DNA of 64,000 bases from assembly GCA_965267335.1 (NCBI GenBank), contig OZ253953.1:4216001-4280000 (forward strand), in the 5' to 3' direction. The position numbers and the translations under genes are program-made. The stretch comes from G965267335 sp965267335 (GTDB lineage Bacteria > Bacteroidota > Bacteroidia > Cytophagales > JAAEPT01). The first letter of the stretch is position 1; each line of letters starts with the position of its first letter. Below the pieces are notes generated by a model. It did no database searches. It saw only the letters and a program-made list of their open reading frames with translations, and was not told the DNA's origin. Positions 1 to 8,817 of the stretch are shown here, one piece after another.

Positions 1-120
1 AGCTACTCTTACGACCTGACAACCTCAAACCTTTATCGATACAATACCGGCTCACACGAAATCGTACTTGGCCTTCGCCTTAAATATAAACCTGAAATCA
101 GGTGTGCCACACCTTGGTAA
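1..120 (+). CDS. PorP/SprF-family outer-membrane protein, C-terminal end only
   Basis: The first frame is open from the window edge to a TAA at 118-120 (39 residues). It reads as a transmembrane beta-strand tail: SYDLTTSNLYRYNTGSHEIV, then LGLRLKYK. This YxYD...N...GSHEI ending is the usual C-terminus of PorP/SprF proteins, and the gene at 22663-23652 ends in a very similar way (AYDVNVSSLNRYNNGSHEM). Family knowledge: these proteins are outer-membrane partners of T9SS-exported surface proteins. The start lies outside the window, so nothing can be said about its signal peptide or upstream neighbour. A short extra tail (PEIRCATPW) follows the last strand, which is slightly unusual because the last beta-strand normally ends the protein. 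Confidence 0.72.
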   Translation, partial: SYSYDLTTSNLYRYNTGSHEIVLGLRLKYKPEIRCATPW

Positions 121-184
121 ATCTTTCCGGTCATACTCTTCAATTGTCAATTCCTCATTGACAGAAATACACTGGACCAAAAAC

Positions 185-214
185 GGTCCCATCTGTTCGC
201 TAACAGGTGGGGCC
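185..214. other. 13-bp hairpin between the PorP end and the next gene
   Basis: GGTCCCATCTGTT pairs with AACAGGTGGGGCC around a CGCT loop, with two positions pairing only as G-U in the + strand RNA. A second palindrome (CCGGT-G-ACCGG, 213-223) begins where it ends. There is no T-run directly after the stem, so this is not a standard intrinsic terminator, although it sits where the PorP-like transcript should stop. Confidence 0.4.
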
Positions 215-297
215 GGTGACCGGAAACCAAAATGATATTTTACCGTTACTTTTTATTAAGTCAGTTATTGATTTAATTAGTATAGAATTTTTAGCCA

Positions 298-1416
298 GTG
301 AGAAATTTACTACCCTTTTTTCTGACCATTGTCTTCTACGCCAACACCTGGGCTCAGGAGGACTCTGTTTCAGTTGTACAACCAGCTGACACGGTTGTTG
401 CGATTACAGAAATTGACTCTGTGGAGGTCGACCCTGCCGATACACTTGAAAATTACGACCCGAGATCAATCATTATCACCACTAAAGCCGGCAATACCAA
501 AATCAAAAAGGTATATCAGCCATGTGTAAAAGGAGAAATCAAAACAACTCCAGAAGCACTGGAAGAGCACTGGAAAAACTGGTTCAAAGAAAAACTTGGC
601 GAAAAAACGAAAAAGAAAAAAGGCTCACTCCTGGTTGAGGAAGTAAATATTGTTGATGTTGGGTCAGGCATCTTAAACATTTGGGCCAATTTCTCAGCAA
701 CTGACGGTGCAATGGAAATCGAAATGGCTGTTGAAGTTAACTCCTCCTACTTTGTGGACTCTACAAACAACCCGGAACAATTTGAAAACTGCAAGCGCTA
801 CCTGCATAGTATTATCAAGTCCTATTACACGAATTATTACAATGGGATTCTTGCACAACTGGAAGATCAACTGGCCGTACTTGTGGAGCAGAAAAATGCA
901 GATATAGCTTACAAGCACAGTCTCGAAACAGAAATTGTTCAATTCAAGAACAGAATTATATCGGCAAAGACCACAAAACTGAGCACCGAGCAAAGCATAA
1001 GAAAAAGTCGTGACAAGATCAGCAAGCACTCTGAGCTAATCAGGGTTCATGGTTTGACACTTGCTGACCAACAGAAAAATCTTGAGGAAATTGAAAAGGA
1101 AAAAGCAGAGGGTAAGCATACCGATGAAAAGGCCTATCTGAAGCTCAAGAGATCAGCTGAAAAGAAAATCCTTAAAACAAATGCAAAAATCACGAAGTCG
1201 AAAAAAATCAAATTAAATACCGAACAGAAAATTGTTGCATCTGAAAACAAAATCATCGAATTGAAAAACGAGATTCTTCAAAGAGAAAAGGACATCAAAA
1301 TCACTGAAGAAAAATTAGTCACAGCTGATGATCAGATTGCTAAATCAACAGCCAAAGTTCAGAAAAAAGAGGCTCAGATTGATAAGATCAAAGAGCAATT
1401 GGAGTTGATATTCTAA
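298..1416 (+). CDS. Exported coiled-coil protein of unknown function
   Basis: The start is a GTG at 298; an in-frame TAG at 292-294 leaves no upstream alternative. The 372-residue product opens with a clear signal peptide (hydrophobic LLPFFLTIVFYANTWAQ), so it should be exported. Residues of roughly 60-180 form a compact domain with EEHWKNWFKEKLGEKTKKKK and then beta-like segments. From about residue 185 to the end it is almost wholly Lys/Glu-rich heptad-like sequence, a long coiled coil with no obvious transmembrane segment. I do not recognise the family. The rod suggests a periplasmic scaffold or tether, but this is inference. It follows a PorP-like gene after 177 bp containing a hairpin, so co-transcription is uncertain. 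Confidence 0.72.
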   Translation: MRNLLPFFLTIVFYANTWAQEDSVSVVQPADTVVAITEIDSVEVDPADTLENYDPRSIIITTKAGNTKIKKVYQPCVKGEIKTTPEALEEHWKNWFKEKLGEKTKKKKGSLLVEEVNIVDVGSGILNIWANFSATDGAMEIEMAVEVNSSYFVDSTNNPEQFENCKRYLHSIIKSYYTNYYNGILAQLEDQLAVLVEQKNADIAYKHSLETEIVQFKNRIISAKTTKLSTEQSIRKSRDKISKHSELIRVHGLTLADQQKNLEEIEKEKAEGKHTDEKAYLKLKRSAEKKILKTNAKITKSKKIKLNTEQKIVASENKIIELKNEILQREKDIKITEEKLVTADDQIAKSTAKVQKKEAQIDKIKEQLELIF

Positions 1417-1425
1417 TCACCAAAC

Positions 1426-2316
1426 CTAGATTCCGATCAAAGCCGCTCCAATGACACCAGCTGAATCACCGTATTCATTTTTCACAATAGGAGTATATAA
1501 GTCCTGATTCATGCAGTACTTCTTCACTCTCGAAACACCTTCGGTATAAATTTCCTCTACATTGGAAACCCCTCCTCCTAATACGATTACATCAGGATCA
1601 ATGAACTTAATAATATTGGCGATAGCGATACCAAAGTGCTCAAAAAACTCATCCATGATGACTTTAGAGTCATTTTCTCCGTTTCTATAGTTGTAAACGA
1701 TATCGCTGGTCGAAATTTCCTCCTGAAACCGGGCTTCATATCTTTTCTGTACACCAGTTCCTGAAATGTACATTTCCACAGGCCCCTTCATCCCATCCTG
1801 CCACTCCGGTTCGGGTGCATCAAAGTTCATAATTGAATGTCCCCACTCACCGGCATTCTCGCGCATTCCTTCGATCACTTCACCTTTGTACACAATTCCT
1901 CCGCCACATCCGGTACCCATAATCACACCGAACACCATATCTTTTCCCTTTCCAGCACCAAGTATAGCCTCAGCCATAGCAAAACAATTTGCATCGTTTT
2001 GAACCGCAATAGCATGCCCTAATTTTTTCGTCAGGTCAGCCTGAAAGGGCTGTCCATTCATGCACAGTATATTGGAGTTTTTTAGCAGTTTTGTCTGCTT
2101 CGACATGGAGCCCGGAGTACCTAAACCTAAGGTATGTTCTTGTCCGTCAATTTCTTCCAACAGGTCTTCGTAAAGAAGCTTAATATTATCCAAAATATGG
2201 TCATAACCCTGCTCCTTACCATTTTTCATTCGCTTGCGCTGGAGCTCTTTGCCATCATTATCAAGGACAACACCTTCTATCTTTGTGCCTCCCAAGTCAA
2301 TTCCTATCTTGTACAT
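1426..2316 (-). CDS. ROK-family sugar kinase (glucokinase/fructokinase-like)
   Basis: The 296-residue protein has the ASKHA/ROK layout: phosphate-1 motif GIDLGGTKIEG (5-15), a putative catalytic Asp in VQNDAN (Asp108), the GTGCGGG glycine loop (134-140), NAGEWGH (His160), and the adenosine-type VLGGGVSN near the C-terminus. ROK enzymes phosphorylate a hexose or acylated amino sugar with ATP in the cytoplasm; the substrate cannot be read here. Classical ROK proteins carry a zinc-binding CxCGxxGC motif just after the conserved His. Here that stretch (about 161-185) holds no cysteine (PEPEWQDGMKGPVEMYISG), while the flanking SGTG is kept. Length is normal. It converges on the coiled-coil gene with a 9-bp gap and diverges from the phosphoesterase gene. 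Confidence 0.88.
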   Translation of the reverse strand: MYKIGIDLGGTKIEGVVLDNDGKELQRKRMKNGKEQGYDHILDNIKLLYEDLLEEIDGQEHTLGLGTPGSMSKQTKLLKNSNILCMNGQPFQADLTKKLGHAIAVQNDANCFAMAEAILGAGKGKDMVFGVIMGTGCGGGIVYKGEVIEGMRENAGEWGHSIMNFDAPEPEWQDGMKGPVEMYISGTGVQKRYEARFQEEISTSDIVYNYRNGENDSKVIMDEFFEHFGIAIANIIKFIDPDVIVLGGGVSNVEEIYTEGVSRVKKYCMNQDLYTPIVKNEYGDSAGVIGAALIGI

Positions 2317-2353
2317 ATCTTTGAAGAATTAATATCTTACTACGAAAAGTGTG

Positions 2354-2361
2354 CAAATATA
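2354..2361 (-). promoter_or_regulatory. Candidate -7 element for the ROK kinase gene
   Basis: The + strand reads CAAATATA, which on the - strand is TATATTTG, an exact match to the Bacteroidota TAnnTTTG -7 motif, 37 bp before the ROK start codon. No convincing -33 TTG is seen at the right distance, so support is the motif and its position only. Confidence 0.35.
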
Positions 2362-2363
2362 AC

Positions 2364-2371
2364 TACTTTTG
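2364..2371 (+). promoter_or_regulatory. Candidate -7 element for the phosphoesterase-plsC operon
   Basis: TACTTTTG fits TAnnTTTG exactly and lies 50 bp before the ATG at 2422. It is nearly back to back with the opposite-strand motif at 2354-2361, giving a compact divergent promoter. A -33 TTG is not obvious. Confidence 0.35.
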
Positions 2372-2421
2372 AGCAGAAAAATTGGAACATTTTCATACGC
2401 ATATACACCTAATTTATATAC

Positions 2422-3198
2422 ATGAAAGTCGGGATTCTGTCCAACATACATGATAACATCGCAAAATTACAGGACGCGATTAATGCTCTGAGAAATGAAA
2501 AGTGTGAAGCTGTTGTTTGCCTCGGAGATATGGTAGGGAGTACTATACCTCACTGTCTGCACTACTTCAACAAGCGTGACAGCACAGGAGTACTTCAAAT
2601 GATCCAGAAATACTGTGAGATTGTAGTGATCGGAAATCACGACCTCAATTCAGTAGCCAGGATTCCGAAATATACTGCTGACTTTAAATATCCCAAGGGT
2701 TGGGCTAAGATGGATTACTACAGCAAAAAAGAGCACTCCAAAGGAAAAATATGGTTGTATGAAAATGAACTTCCAACACTGCTCAACCGAAAGGACAGGA
2801 TATATCTGATCGGACTGCCTGAAGTTCAATTTAAAGACTACGGAGAGTTACCCGTAATGTACTCTCACTATGCTTACCCGGATGTTACGGGTAGCACTTC
2901 TATAACCTACCGAAACCCGAAGTACCTCAAAAAACACTTCAGGTATATGGAAATTCATCATTCCAAAATTAGTTTCAGTGGCCACGAGCATGAAAATGGA
3001 TTGCGCCTTTTTACACAAAATGATGTAATCACGGTTCCTTTTAATGAAGAACTACAACTGAACATTGAGGACAACCTCAACTGGATTACAGGCCCTGCAG
3101 TGTGCACACACAAAGACGCCACCTTCAAGGATGATATCCCGAATGGAGTAATGGTCTTTGACACCAAGAAGCTTACCGTAAAGGCCATAGAAATTTAA
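2422..3198 (+). CDS. Calcineurin-like metallophosphoesterase
   Basis: The 258-residue cytoplasmic-type protein has the ordered motifs of the metallophosphoesterase superfamily: NIHDN (8-12, the place of the DxH motif), CLGDMVG (33-39), GNHD (71-74), SHYAYPD (His149) and GHEHENG (187-193). The first Asp ligand of DxH is Asn here, a change that also occurs in known members of this superfamily. Substrates range from phosphodiesters and nucleotides to proteins, and nothing in the sequence decides between them. It starts the tight run leading into plsC (6-bp gap), which hints at a link to envelope or lipid metabolism but does not prove one. Confidence 0.85.
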   Translation: MKVGILSNIHDNIAKLQDAINALRNEKCEAVVCLGDMVGSTIPHCLHYFNKRDSTGVLQMIQKYCEIVVIGNHDLNSVARIPKYTADFKYPKGWAKMDYYSKKEHSKGKIWLYENELPTLLNRKDRIYLIGLPEVQFKDYGELPVMYSHYAYPDVTGSTSITYRNPKYLKKHFRYMEIHHSKISFSGHEHENGLRLFTQNDVITVPFNEELQLNIEDNLNWITGPAVCTHKDATFKDDIPNGVMVFDTKKLTVKAIEI

Positions 3199-3204
3199 TC
3201 CTCC

Positions 3205-3951
3205 ATGCGATACTTAAAGCTCCTCTACCTGATCATATTTGGTATCCTATGGATGATGTGGTTGGTTATCATCTATCCCATTTACGGAATTTTATTACTC
3301 ATAAAACCCACTCATCGCTTTTGCCACTATGTCAATGTTTACTATTGGTCAACCTTGATATTTATTGGAGGATTACTCCCGTGGTCGAGAGTGGGCTATC
3401 GAAAGAATGTAAAAAAAGGACAGCCGTACATTGTTTGCGCCAACCATTCTTCCTACCTGGACATACCTTTAATGTTTAGAACCTTCCGAAGAAACTTTAC
3501 CATCATTGGAAAGGCAGAGTTAAATAAGGTTCCATTTTTCGGGTTTATGTTTAAGACATTGTATATAGCCGTAGACAGAAGCAGCCGCGAAAGCAGGTTC
3601 AATAGCTTCAAAAGAAGTTTACAAGCAATAGACTCCGGCAAAAGTGTAGTATTCTTCCCTGAAGGTACTATCCCGAAAAAAGTAGGTTATGAGATGATTA
3701 GGTTTCAGGAAGGCGCTTTTCGCCTGGCCATACAAAAAAAGGTTCCTATACTTCCTGTAACATTGCCCTATAACTGGATTATTATGCATGACAATGGTTC
3801 TAAAACCGGCATGAGGTGGCATAGGATGCTGGCCGTTTACCACGAACCCATTGAGACAAAAGACCTGACATTGGATGATTTGGACGATCTTAAACAAAAG
3901 GTTTTTGACATAATTAGTACTGAACTCAAAAAACGGAATAAAGGAAAATGA
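3205..3951 (+). CDS. plsC: 1-acyl-sn-glycerol-3-phosphate acyltransferase (PlsC family)
   Basis: The 248-residue protein has the acyltransferase signature: catalytic HX4D as NHSSYLD (His81, Asp86), a GKAELNKVPFFG block (102-113), FPEGT (151-155) and a late VPILPV segment. One or two hydrophobic segments at residues 5-35 anchor it in the inner membrane. It transfers an acyl group to the sn-2 position of lysophosphatidic acid to give phosphatidic acid, the precursor of membrane phospholipids. Length is typical. It lies 6 bp after the phosphoesterase gene, and its stop overlaps the next start by 4 bp (ATGA), which suggests translational coupling. Some PlsC-like proteins acylate other lipids, so the exact acceptor is inferred. 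Confidence 0.9.
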   Translation: MRYLKLLYLIIFGILWMMWLVIIYPIYGILLLIKPTHRFCHYVNVYYWSTLIFIGGLLPWSRVGYRKNVKKGQPYIVCANHSSYLDIPLMFRTFRRNFTIIGKAELNKVPFFGFMFKTLYIAVDRSSRESRFNSFKRSLQAIDSGKSVVFFPEGTIPKKVGYEMIRFQEGAFRLAIQKKVPILPVTLPYNWIIMHDNGSKTGMRWHRMLAVYHEPIETKDLTLDDLDDLKQKVFDIISTELKKRNKGK

Positions 3952-6900
3952 TCAAAAATTCGTTTTTGGCAAAATGGGATAAACCAACGTTGTATTTATA
4001 TCTGGGAGGCATAGCACTGCTTCTGGTTTGTACAGCGCTATTCAGTTACCACTATTACATAGGCACAGAAGGGCATCTGGACTGGTACATAACCAGTGAA
4101 TCAGAATCCCTCGAGGTTACTTTTTATAGCTTTCAGGAGTTATTTCACAACCATCCGATTAATGGCAATAGCTATGTCATGTACGAAAAATTTCATGGCA
4201 GTCCGCAACCTATAGATGTCTACTCCAGCAAATTATACTTCGGTTTTCTGGTCGTTGCCTTTGCAATGGCTTTAACCGCAATTACTCATATCAAAAATCA
4301 AATTATTTTCTTTCTGTCGATGCTGGGTGTCTTCGCAAGCATCGTATTACTCCAATTAGAAACACTGGAGTTGACTGGCCTGGATGGTATAAAAGCACCT
4401 GGTCTTCTTATTATCGTGTACGGCATTGCCTGCTACTCCATTCGTTCCTTTGCGAGCCAATTATCTACCCTCGCAAGATTCACAGCAATGTTGATCTTAA
4501 CGATTGGGGTGTCGTTCTTGTACGGTAGCCTGTCCGGTATTCCATACCCTGCTCTGCACGTAACCAACGCAGGACATATTCCATTGGGCGTATGTGTGGC
4601 AGCCTTTATTCTAATGGTCTCCTTCGATATTATTAATGGCTTTTTCTATCTATCCACCCAGGGCAAAAGTTTAAAACCTTCATCAAACATCAGAAACTTT
4701 ATTCTGATTTCGTCTTTATACCTGGCAAGTTTAATGTTGCTCTTTTTGAGAAAGTATCAGGTAATCGATTGGGAACTTAATTTTATTGACCCTCTATATT
4801 TATTAGTGATATCCGCCATCGTTGGGATATGGTCCCATAGAGAACGGATGAAAAGATTTGAGAAGTACATTCCTTACAAAGGCGGTTCGTCACTCTTTTA
4901 TATTGCCTTAGGACTAATCTGCTTTTCAACTATTTTTTATGCCTTTGCCACAGCAAATGACGGTTTTGTGAAAGCTTACAAAGACCTGGTGCTGTACTCT
5001 CATCTGTATATAGGACTGATTTTCTTCGTCTATGCGCTGATTAACTTTTTCCCGCACATGCAGAAAAACTTACCGGCACACAAAGTAATCTACGATCCTC
5101 CATTCATTCCATTGTTGTTTGTAAGGCTGGTGGGAATCGGCACTGTGTTCATCATTATTCTGCGCTCCCAATATGTTTCGGTGAAATACTGGCGATCGGG
5201 GTACTACTCTTTGTGGGGCGATTTATACAAAAAACAATCAGAGTATTATGAAGATAAAGGTCAACTTGCATTGGCCGAGAAAAACAGACAATTCAGCAAG
5301 ACATATTACTATGAAGGGTTTGTTTACCACCATTACAATCATAAAGCCACTTATAACCTGGCCTTAATGGAGTGGGAAGATTTCTATGCTTCCAATGACT
5401 ATAGTAAGGTTGAAGACGCGACCAAGTACTACGACTATATGATCTCAAGTGAATTTGCTACGCCACATAGCTATGTCAACTACAGCAACTTCATTTGGGA
5501 CAATCAACACAATAGCAATCAGGAAAGAAAAATCTTATTAAAGGCTCTCAGAAGATTTCCTGATAACGGACAAATTCAAAATAACCTTGCCCTCACCTAT
5601 CGAGACTACCCGGTATTTCGTGATAGTGTGGAATATCACCTAAATGAAGCCTATCACAAAACAGTATCAGACTTCGTCCCTACGACCAACCTGATTTCAT
5701 ATCACCTGCAATATGGGTCAAAAAAAATAGCCGATAGTCTTATTACACAAAACCAGGACCTGGAATACCGCCCATTTATAATTAACGCAATTACACATTG
5801 CAACCTGATGGGCAAGAAGTATAAACAAGACATAGATAAAAAAGCTCTTGAGGATTCCATTCTTACTAATGAGGAGTTCATGCTTATCAATAACTATGCA
5901 TTGAACCATATTGAGGATTTGGATACCTCCGTCATCAATATTAAAAAATTCCTGAATCATTCAGAGAACCAATATTTGCAAGATGAGCTGATTGAACTCA
6001 ATGCCCATGTCCAAATGAATTCCGGAAACAAGTTTGACGGAAAGTACGACCTCAGTTATCTCGAAGAAAAAAGCACAGATTTAGAACGAGTTCGTTTTCA
6101 AAAAATACTGGGCAAGTACATGCTGCGGGAAGGCGATTTGGTAGGTGCATACGAATGGTTCGAAAAGGCGAGGGAAACAGAAAAATTCCAGTTCAAGACC
6201 GATGCCCAGTTCTATGAAGCGATGATTCGTGGACGCTTGGGACAAAAAAAAGAAGCTTATCCCCTTCTACAATCTATAGTAGCTATAGACACCAACAACC
6301 TTTATGCATCAGCAAGGGCGATGTATGTTGCCCTAGAAACAGAGTATAACGATAGTGTTCAGGTGTCCACAGATTTGGAAAAGTTGTGGTTTGTGGCATT
6401 TAACCTCACCACATTTAGTAATCCTCATGTTTATGCACTCAGTACCATTTCTGATCCGGACTTAAAGGCACAGCTTATTGCTATGGTGATTCCTGAGCTG
6501 ACAAAAAGAGACCGTACCGAGGATGCTATAACATTACTCGAATACTTACCCACTGAGTTCAACAAAAACCGGAGCAAACAAGAACTGAACTACGCACAAT
6601 TAAGAATTCTCGAAAAGCAGAAAGACGCAGAGCAAATATTGGAGTACCTGAAATCTCCTGACTTGAGTCCAACTAAGCAGAAGTACATTCCTTACTTTAA
6701 AGCCGTGGCATACGAAATAAAGGAAGATAAAAAGCGTGCCATTGAGTACTACAAGAAAGCTTTAAAGACCAGCTCATTTGACGAGCAAACGCTCACCCGT
6801 GGCATTAGGTATATTGCTGACAATTCCAATGATCCTGAACTCAGTTATAATCTGGTTCAAAAAGCAACGGAAAGCAGTCCCGAATCAGTTCCAATTACCC

Positions 6901-7061
6901 AACTGTACGTTTATGTCTGTGTTAAGAACCTGTATTTCCGATTAGCTGATACCGGACTCGAAGAACTGGAGTACATGATGGAAGAAGCAGAATTCAAGCA
7001 GTTTAAGTCAGAAATGGAACAGCTCAAATCCATTGTCATGGAAATAGAAGGGCTCAATTAA
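3948..7061 (+). CDS. Large multi-pass membrane protein with C-terminal TPR-like region
   Basis: The 1037-residue protein has two halves. Residues from about 15 to 410 hold roughly ten hydrophobic segments (for example LYLGGIALLLVCTALFSYHY near the start and FVRLVGIGTVFIIIL near 395-410). The rest is soluble and rich in TPR-like helical pairs, such as AYEWFEKARETEKFQFKTDA and KRAIEYYKKALKTSSFDEQT. I do not recognise a named family; the layout resembles membrane-anchored TPR scaffolds. The start overlaps the plsC stop by 4 bp. Its place between plsC and the adenosyltransferase gives no clear functional clue. The soluble half probably faces the cytoplasm or periplasm as a protein-binding platform, but the topology was not worked out. 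Confidence 0.8.
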   Translation: MIKNSFLAKWDKPTLYLYLGGIALLLVCTALFSYHYYIGTEGHLDWYITSESESLEVTFYSFQELFHNHPINGNSYVMYEKFHGSPQPIDVYSSKLYFGFLVVAFAMALTAITHIKNQIIFFLSMLGVFASIVLLQLETLELTGLDGIKAPGLLIIVYGIACYSIRSFASQLSTLARFTAMLILTIGVSFLYGSLSGIPYPALHVTNAGHIPLGVCVAAFILMVSFDIINGFFYLSTQGKSLKPSSNIRNFILISSLYLASLMLLFLRKYQVIDWELNFIDPLYLLVISAIVGIWSHRERMKRFEKYIPYKGGSSLFYIALGLICFSTIFYAFATANDGFVKAYKDLVLYSHLYIGLIFFVYALINFFPHMQKNLPAHKVIYDPPFIPLLFVRLVGIGTVFIIILRSQYVSVKYWRSGYYSLWGDLYKKQSEYYEDKGQLALAEKNRQFSKTYYYEGFVYHHYNHKATYNLALMEWEDFYASNDYSKVEDATKYYDYMISSEFATPHSYVNYSNFIWDNQHNSNQERKILLKALRRFPDNGQIQNNLALTYRDYPVFRDSVEYHLNEAYHKTVSDFVPTTNLISYHLQYGSKKIADSLITQNQDLEYRPFIINAITHCNLMGKKYKQDIDKKALEDSILTNEEFMLINNYALNHIEDLDTSVINIKKFLNHSENQYLQDELIELNAHVQMNSGNKFDGKYDLSYLEEKSTDLERVRFQKILGKYMLREGDLVGAYEWFEKARETEKFQFKTDAQFYEAMIRGRLGQKKEAYPLLQSIVAIDTNNLYASARAMYVALETEYNDSVQVSTDLEKLWFVAFNLTTFSNPHVYALSTISDPDLKAQLIAMVIPELTKRDRTEDAITLLEYLPTEFNKNRSKQELNYAQLRILEKQKDAEQILEYLKSPDLSPTKQKYIPYFKAVAYEIKEDKKRAIEYYKKALKTSSFDEQTLTRGIRYIADNSNDPELSYNLVQKATESSPESVPITQLYVYVCVKNLYFRLADTGLEELEYMMEEAEFKQFKSEMEQLKSIVMEIEGLN

Positions 7062-7072
7062 ACAAACCACCT

Positions 7073-7621
7073 ATGAAGATTTATACTAAAACCGGTGATA
7101 AAGGGCAAACCTCATTATTTGGTGGTACCAGAGTAAACAAATCTGATGTACGGATTGAAGCATATGGGACCGTTGATGAATTAAACTCCTATATTGGGTT
7201 GCTCCGAGATTATACCATAAACGAGGTTCACAAACCCATTCTCATCGAAATCCAGGATCGGCTTTTTACCATCGGATCGCACTTGGCTGCAGACCCGAGT
7301 AAGCCAAAACTCAAGAAACCAGACCTCCATGACGAAGATGTTAAGAAGTTGGAGGATGAAATTGATAAAATGGAGGAAAACCTCGAACCACTAAAGAACT
7401 TCATTCTTCCCGGAGGACATAAAGAAGTTTCCTTTTGTCATATCGCAAGAACAGTGTGCCGGAGAGCCGAAAGAGAAATAATACGGTTAGCCGAGACCTC
7501 AACGGTAGAAAAAATTGTCATTACCTATATAAACAGGCTTTCGGATTATATATTTGTGCTCAGCCGTGATATGGCAAGACGATTAGGTGCTGAAGAAACA
7601 CCTTGGCATCCACGTAAGTAA
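7073..7621 (+). CDS. pduO: PduO-type ATP:cob(I)alamin adenosyltransferase
   Basis: The 182-residue protein begins with the family signature KIYTKTGDKGQTSLFGGTRV (2-21), the ATP-binding loop of PduO-type enzymes. It continues with VDELNSYIGLLRD and the conserved CRRAERE helix and INRLSDYIFVLSR near the C-terminus. It transfers the adenosyl group of ATP to cob(I)alamin, giving adenosylcobalamin in the cytoplasm. Length is normal for the single-domain form. The obvious client in this window is methylmalonyl-CoA mutase (15164-18336), with its chaperone MeaB at 45797. No cobalamin riboswitch was seen. It lies 11 bp after the membrane-TPR gene and 16 bp before prfB. Confidence 0.93.
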   Translation: MKIYTKTGDKGQTSLFGGTRVNKSDVRIEAYGTVDELNSYIGLLRDYTINEVHKPILIEIQDRLFTIGSHLAADPSKPKLKKPDLHDEDVKKLEDEIDKMEENLEPLKNFILPGGHKEVSFCHIARTVCRRAEREIIRLAETSTVEKIVITYINRLSDYIFVLSRDMARRLGAEETPWHPRK

Positions 7622-7637
7622 TAAGAATTCAGAAAAA

Positions 7638-8733
7638 ATGGCAATCAACGCAGACCAGATTAAGGATTTAAAGGCCAGAGTAGAGGCCTTGAGGGGGTAT
7701 CTTTGACTACGATCGCAAGAAAATAGAAGTAGAAGAAGAGGAAGAGAAAACACTAGTCCCTGACTTTTGGGATGATCCGAAAAAGGCCGAGGCCATGCTT
7801 AAAGCTATTAAAGCAAAAAAGGTATGGACCGAGAGCTTTGAGGAAATCAATACAGGGCTTGAGGATTTGGTAACCCTGCAAGAGTTTTTGGAAATGGGTG
7901 AAGGTGATGAAAAAGAAGTAGAAGACTTATACGGCTCCATCATCACAAAAATTGAAGACCTTGAGTTTAAGCGGATGCTCGGTGAAGAAGAGGATCAGCT
8001 TTCCGCAATTATGGAGATTAATCCTGGAGCGGGCGGCACGGAAAGCAATGACTGGGCTTCCATGCTTATGCGTATGTACATCATGTGGGGTGAAAAGCAG
8101 GGTTTCACAGTAAAAGAACTGAACCTCCGACCCGGTGAAGTAGCCGGTGTAAAATCCGTAACATTAGAATTTGACGGTGAGTTCGCCTACGGCTATCTGA
8201 AGTCCGAAATCGGAGTACATCGACTAGTGAGAATTTCGCCATTTGATTCAGGGGGAAGGAGACATACCTCATTTGCCTCAGTATTTGTTTATCCTGTGAT
8301 TGATGACCGCATTGAGATAGAAATCAACCCGGCTGATATTGAGTGGGACACCTATCGATCAGGTGGTGCCGGTGGACAAAACGTCAACAAAGTTGAAACA
8401 GCGGTAAGACTGAAACACGCACCTTCAGGGGTAATTATAGAATGTCAGCAAGAAAGAAGTCAATTGGCCAACAAGGAAAAGGCCATGAATATGCTGAAGT
8501 CCAGACTTCACCAGATTGAAATCGAAAGGAGAAACGCAGAAAGAGCCGAGGTAGAAAGCAATAAGAAGAACATTGACTTTGGCTCACAAATCCGTAGTTA
8601 TGTTTTACACCCTTACAAGCTCGTCAAGGACGTAAGGACCAATCACGAACGCTCGGATGTGCAGAATGTATTGGACGGTGATTTGCAGGATTACATCAAG
8701 GCTTTCTTAATGGATGAGCAGGAGGAGGTTTAA
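7638..8733 (+). CDS. prfB: Peptide chain release factor 2, with programmed +1 frameshift
   Basis: Translation starts at the ATG at 7638 and meets an in-frame TGA at 7704-7706 after 22 codons. Slipping forward one base after CTT (7701-7703) continues with GAC at 7705 and runs to TAA at 8731-8733, giving 364 residues, the usual RF2 length. RF2 reads UAA and UGA and triggers peptide release. The anticodon-mimic tripeptide SPF (200-202) marks it as RF2, not RF1, and the catalytic GGQ is at 245-247 in YRSGGAGGQNVNK. A caller without frameshift logic would start falsely at 7795. Spacing of 16 bp to the preceding gene suggests one transcript. The in-frame UGA gives autoregulation: low RF2 favours the shift. 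Confidence 0.97.
7692..7707 (+). promoter_or_regulatory. prfB programmed +1 frameshift site
   Basis: AGGGGGTAT followed by CTTTGAC is the classic site: an internal Shine-Dalgarno-like AGGGGG (7692-7697), three bases of spacing, the slippery CTT and the UGA stop followed by C. It is notable that this anti-SD pairing site is kept in a genome whose genes mostly lack SD sequences. Confidence 0.96.
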
Positions 8734-8817
8734 ATAGATTTAAACCAAATTTGTTAACAATATCCTAATGTCGTCTGTTTACTAGTATAGTACTTTGGCA
8801 TTAACGAAATTGTTGTC

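Noticed and set aside
207..389. 60-residue frame before the coiled-coil gene
   Set aside because: It overlaps the start and signal peptide of the 298-1416 gene in another frame and has no supporting features.
7638..8733. prfB as a pseudogene or with a start at 7795
   Set aside because: The in-frame TGA is part of a perfect programmed frameshift site, and joining the frames gives the normal RF2 length.
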